From the NCBI GenBank assembly GCA_009760855.2, contig WPIO01000085.1, positions 1,584,501-1,648,500 on the forward strand: a stretch of 64,000 nucleotides of DNA, written 5' to 3'. Shown here piece after piece: positions 60,738-64,000 of the stretch. This stretch comes from Cristatella mucedo. Lineage: Eukaryota; Bryozoa; Phylactolaemata; Cristatellidae. Below the pieces are notes generated by a model, which saw only the letters and a list, made by a program, of their open reading frames with translations, did no database searches and was not told the origin of the DNA. The position numbers were made by a program, and so were the translations under genes. Position 1 is the first letter of the stretch. Each line of letters opens with the position of its first letter.

Positions 60738-61207
60738 GCGGCGGCGGCGGCGACGGCGACGAGCAGCCAAACCACCGCGTTCGACAGCAGCGGCATCAGC
60801 AGCAGAAGAATCATCAGGCATCATCGTCGGCATCATCATCGGAATCATCGGCATCAGCAGCAGAAGCGCCAGCTCGCGCGTCGAGCTCCGGCGGCGGCGG
60901 CAGCGACGGCGGCCGCCGCCGCTGCCGCCGATCCGGTTCTTCGCCTGAGCTGCTCTGCTGCTGCTGCTGCCCCACGCACGCTCGTCGCTCTGAGCGCCCC
61001 CTCTCGTGCACCGCGAGGTGCGAGGCTGTCCTTCACCGCGGCGGCCGCGGCCGCTGTTTACCGGCCGCCGCCGCGGAGCGCGGAGGAGCGCACTGCCGCT
61101 GGCCCCCTCGGCGGCGGCGGCGGCCGCGGCCGCTCCGCTCGCTTTGCTTCGCTTCGCACAATCGCTCGTGTGTGTGCAGGCGAGGGCGCGAGGCGGCTTA
61201 CCGAGCC

Positions 61208-61440
61208 ACTCACAATGTCGACACTTGAATGCCCCCCCGTAAAAGGTTGGATGCCACATCAAGACAGCCATTAGTGGCCTCCACCTGTGCCGCCCGGTAG
61301 CCGTGCCAAGTGGGTCCATTCAAGGTGGGACCACATCGCTGACAAGAGCGAGACCAAACAATGTCACGCATCCTCCCTTCCGAATGTTTGCTCAGCAGAC
61401 GAAGCGCGGCGCATTGTCTGCATGTCATTCCTTCCCCGCG
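61208..61440 (-). other. Exon-like stretch with paired CxxC motifs, unrecognised
   Basis: On the minus strand a segment of moderate GC inside a CpG island reads MTCRQC, then about 25 residues, then WSRSCQRCG, a CxxC...CxxC zinc-ribbon-like pattern. A second frame of the same segment reads MWHPTFYGGAFKCRHCEWL and runs into a good donor (CTCG|GTAAGC at about 61203). Which frame is real, if either, cannot be decided here. Confidence 0.2.
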
Positions 61441-62477
61441 GTCTTCTGCTCCGCGTCTTGCGCTCGCTCGCGCTCGCCCGATCGGCGATCGCTGCCTCGG
61501 CGACGCGGCTCTTCCGCGTCTAGTCGGACGACTTTTGGACGATCGACGCGGAAAGCGACGGAGCAGCTGCGCGGAAGACGGAAGAGGAAGGCAACGATCG
61601 CGTTCTCGCGTTCTCGCAACGCAGTAGCGAGCGGCGACGAGCGAAATGTTTGGAACAAAGGGCAAGCGCTTCGCCGCTGCGACTAAGACGTCGGCCGACG
61701 TGTCAAGATGTCCGGACGACATCGACGTCGCACGAGATCGCGCTGCTCGGCTTAGGCAGCCGTTTCTCTGTCGCTCGTCGCGCAGGCGACGTGGCAATAA
61801 TGAAAATAAAAAACCCGCGCGCGCGAAATTATAACGAAAATTATGCAAATTATAACGAAAGGCGACGAAAGCGAATTTAAAATGCGAAGCCGCCATTGAG
61901 TTCGCGAAGTCGCGCGGCGAATTTACCGCCTCCTTAATCGAGCGCGAATCGGCCTCGGCCTTAAGCGAGGCTACAAATAATAATGATAACAGCGAAGACG
62001 AGCGCCTTGACCGCCGGAGTGAACCAAAGCCAAGCGGGCCATCCGACTGTGTTTTGGCCTCCTCCTCCGACAATCGCGCTCAACGGCGCCAGACGAAAGT
62101 GTCTCGCGTTCGGTCGCGTTACCGCTCAACGGAAGTGAGTGCAAAACTAGTGCTGCGACGCCGAGGCGCCAAGTGCGGCGACAGTCAGCTACACAGTCCT
62201 TGTCCGAACGCTTCAGCGCGACGCAGTGCGCGCGCCGCAGTGCATTCAGCTGTAGTGCAGGGCATCTCGACGACTCGACGGCGCCGACGAACCGCGGCCG
62301 TCTCGTCGCCTCGCGCGCCTGCGCCATTCGTCGCCTGCTCGATCGCCGTCACCTTGTCACAGTCACGTGGGGAAGCGGTGCTCAATGCTAGCGACCGCCG
62401 AATCGACTGGCATAGCGACTAGATCCTCCGACTCGGCGACATTTAAAAGTAAGACAAAAACGCATCATGTATAACAG

Positions 62478-62735
62478 TATTTAATGGGTCCATGTGATTC
62501 GTGCTTTGTGCTCGCTCATGAGTGCTGACACTGTGCATGCTGCCACTAACCCTACGTGCATGCTGACACTGTGCATGTCACCCCTAAACATGCTATTATT
62601 GTTGTTTATTGAGCATCCTACCACTGTCCATTCGATCATGCTTCCTTTACAGCATATGTCAAGTGCCTAGAAAAGAGATTATCAAGTTCTCTCAGGGCAC
62701 AATAAAAGTGTATCATTCTTATTATTACTATGTAA
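62478..62735 (+). mobile_element. L2-A 3'-end fragment
   Basis: 3' UTR from the TTTAATGGGTCCATGTGA block through the two CATGCTGACACTGTGCATG motifs to a diverged tail hairpin and ATT run. Confidence 0.75.
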
Positions 62736-63354
62736 CGTAGCAAACGTGGCAGCCTGCGCTCTGCCCCCTGTGCAGTCTATGCGTCAGTCTTAATCGCGTG
62801 CCAGGAAGCTGCACGGACAAACCTCCGGATAGACAGGCAACAATTGCGCAAACAATCTCCGCACGTCACTGATTCGTGACGAGTCACATGACTGGTTCAT
62901 GATCAGTCACAGATTCACGACTCGTTTTATTCAAAAAAGCCTTCTTGGTCTAGGCGAATGCCCTAGTTAATTTGGCACTTGTTTTTAATTTTGATTGCTT
63001 TAATTTCGACTTTCGAGGAATACACGACGCGTGTTCCGTCCGTCTAGCGCTACGTTATGTAGGGCTACGATACGTAATACTACTATCGCCTGCATCTATT
63101 ATATGTCTCTGAAGGTAGGTCGAATATCACGCGATACCACAGTCTGCGTATCTCTTTTGATGTACTGAGGCGCTATGAAAATCAAGTCTGTGGTTTCAGT
63201 TTCAAATTTTTTTGTTTTTAATTCGTCAGAGAGGCAACGGCGACAGCGAACGAGATGCGCCGAGATCAAGTGAATTAAAAAGATGTAAAATGGCTTCCGA
63301 CCTCTGACCCAGCCGAAACACTAAGTGCGCGTCCTGACGCGCTATTCCTTTGCA

Positions 63355-63355
<1 letters not shown>

Positions 63356-63447
<92 letters not shown>

Positions 63448-63815
63448 GAGAAATAGAGAGAGACAGAGACGGACAGACAGAGACAGACAGAGACAGACAT
63501 GTCGGTGAGAGACAGAGACAGAGAGGAAGAGAGACAGACACAGACAGAAAAAGAGACAGACAAAGAGACAGACAAAGAGACAGACAAAGAGACAGACAGA
63601 GACAGACAGAGACAGACAGAGACAGACAGAGACAGACAGAGACAGACAGAGACAGACAGAGACAGACAGAGACAGACAGTCAGACAGACAGAGACAGACA
63701 GAGACAGACAGAGACAGACAGAGACAGACAGAGACAGACAGAGACAGACAGAGACAGACAGTCAGACAGACAGAGACAGTCAGACAGACGGAGACAGAGA
63801 GAAGACAGACGGAGA
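63356..63815 (+). repeat. (GA)n then (GACAGACA)n array
   Basis: Pure GA for about 110 bp, then GACAGACAGA units with period about 10 to 63815. Confidence 0.95.
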
Positions 63816-64000
63816 ATCGAAGTACCCTCGAAGAGCGCGATCTTGGGAGCCGCCTTTCTCAAACTTGTTATTATTAACTTGGTCCCTCCCTCAAAAAAGC
63901 GATGCAAACGTGGCAGGCATTAGTTTTTTATGACCGTTTTTCTGCTGAGCACGCGAGACCTCAGCACTTTCAGCACGCAATGAGCACGAAGCGATCTTAA

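Larger units (their letters stand above)
50760..64000. other. Region downstream of POLH without recognised genes
   Basis: Apart from the mobile elements and repeats listed, I see GC-rich islands at 54500-56800 and 60320-62450 that could be promoters of genes outside or too divergent to read, and moderate-GC spacers at 51000-54300 and 62740-63350. No exon with clear homology was found. Confidence 0.5.

Noticed and set aside
63499-63933. Asp/Arg/Gln/Thr repeat ORF
   Set aside because: Translation of the (GACA)n microsatellite.

Overview
The window is nuclear DNA of an animal, most likely an invertebrate. Genes are split by spliceosomal introns. A complete DNA polymerase eta gene (POLH) carries the animal-type UBZ and PIP tail. 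Dispersed repeats include two families of L2/CR1-like LINEs, two tRNA-derived SINE families, one Tc1/mariner-like TIR element and very abundant (CT)n, (AT)n and (CA)n microsatellites. I cannot name the species. Exons and CpG-rich islands are strongly GC-biased, while introns and spacers are patchy, with AT-rich blocks.

Layout. Bases 1-30,000 hold a cluster of at least three M4 (thermolysin-like) metallopeptidase genes. Gene A (+) is represented only by its last exon (785-943). Gene B (+, 4044-8869) is complete with nine exons. Gene C (-, 29775-13023) is complete with nine exons and faces B tail to tail. B and C share intron positions and phases, and four or more of their exons have the same or nearly the same lengths. 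Both encode about 555 aa with signal peptide, propeptide and intact zinc and catalytic residues, so both are predicted to be active secreted zinc endopeptidases. Gene C has been stretched to 16.8 kb by repeats, including a nearly full-length but broken L2 element inside a 6.3-kb intron that uses a GC donor.

Bases 30,000-39,800 show no convincing gene. They hold CpG islands, minisatellites, SINE and LINE pieces, hairpins and an odd AT-rich block (33,500-34,090) with two short decayed reading frames on the minus strand. POLH (+) occupies 40,386-50,759 in ten exons. Its introns carry a 5'-inverted L2-B copy and long (CT)n arrays, several of which lie against 3' splice sites. From 50,760 to 64,000 I see no recognisable gene, only retroelement remnants, a 937-bp TIR transposon, GC-rich islands, palindromes and a final long (GA)n/(GACA)n array.

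The peptidases would act outside the cell on protein substrates; POLH works in the nucleus in translesion synthesis. Nothing in the sequence links the two functionally. The strongest points for a second look are the intron-bearing M4 family in an animal-type genome, the shared 3' tail of the LINE and SINE families (including an 84-bp tail-only insertion with target-site duplication), the AT-rich decayed ORF pair, and the set of long perfect short-loop inverted repeats.
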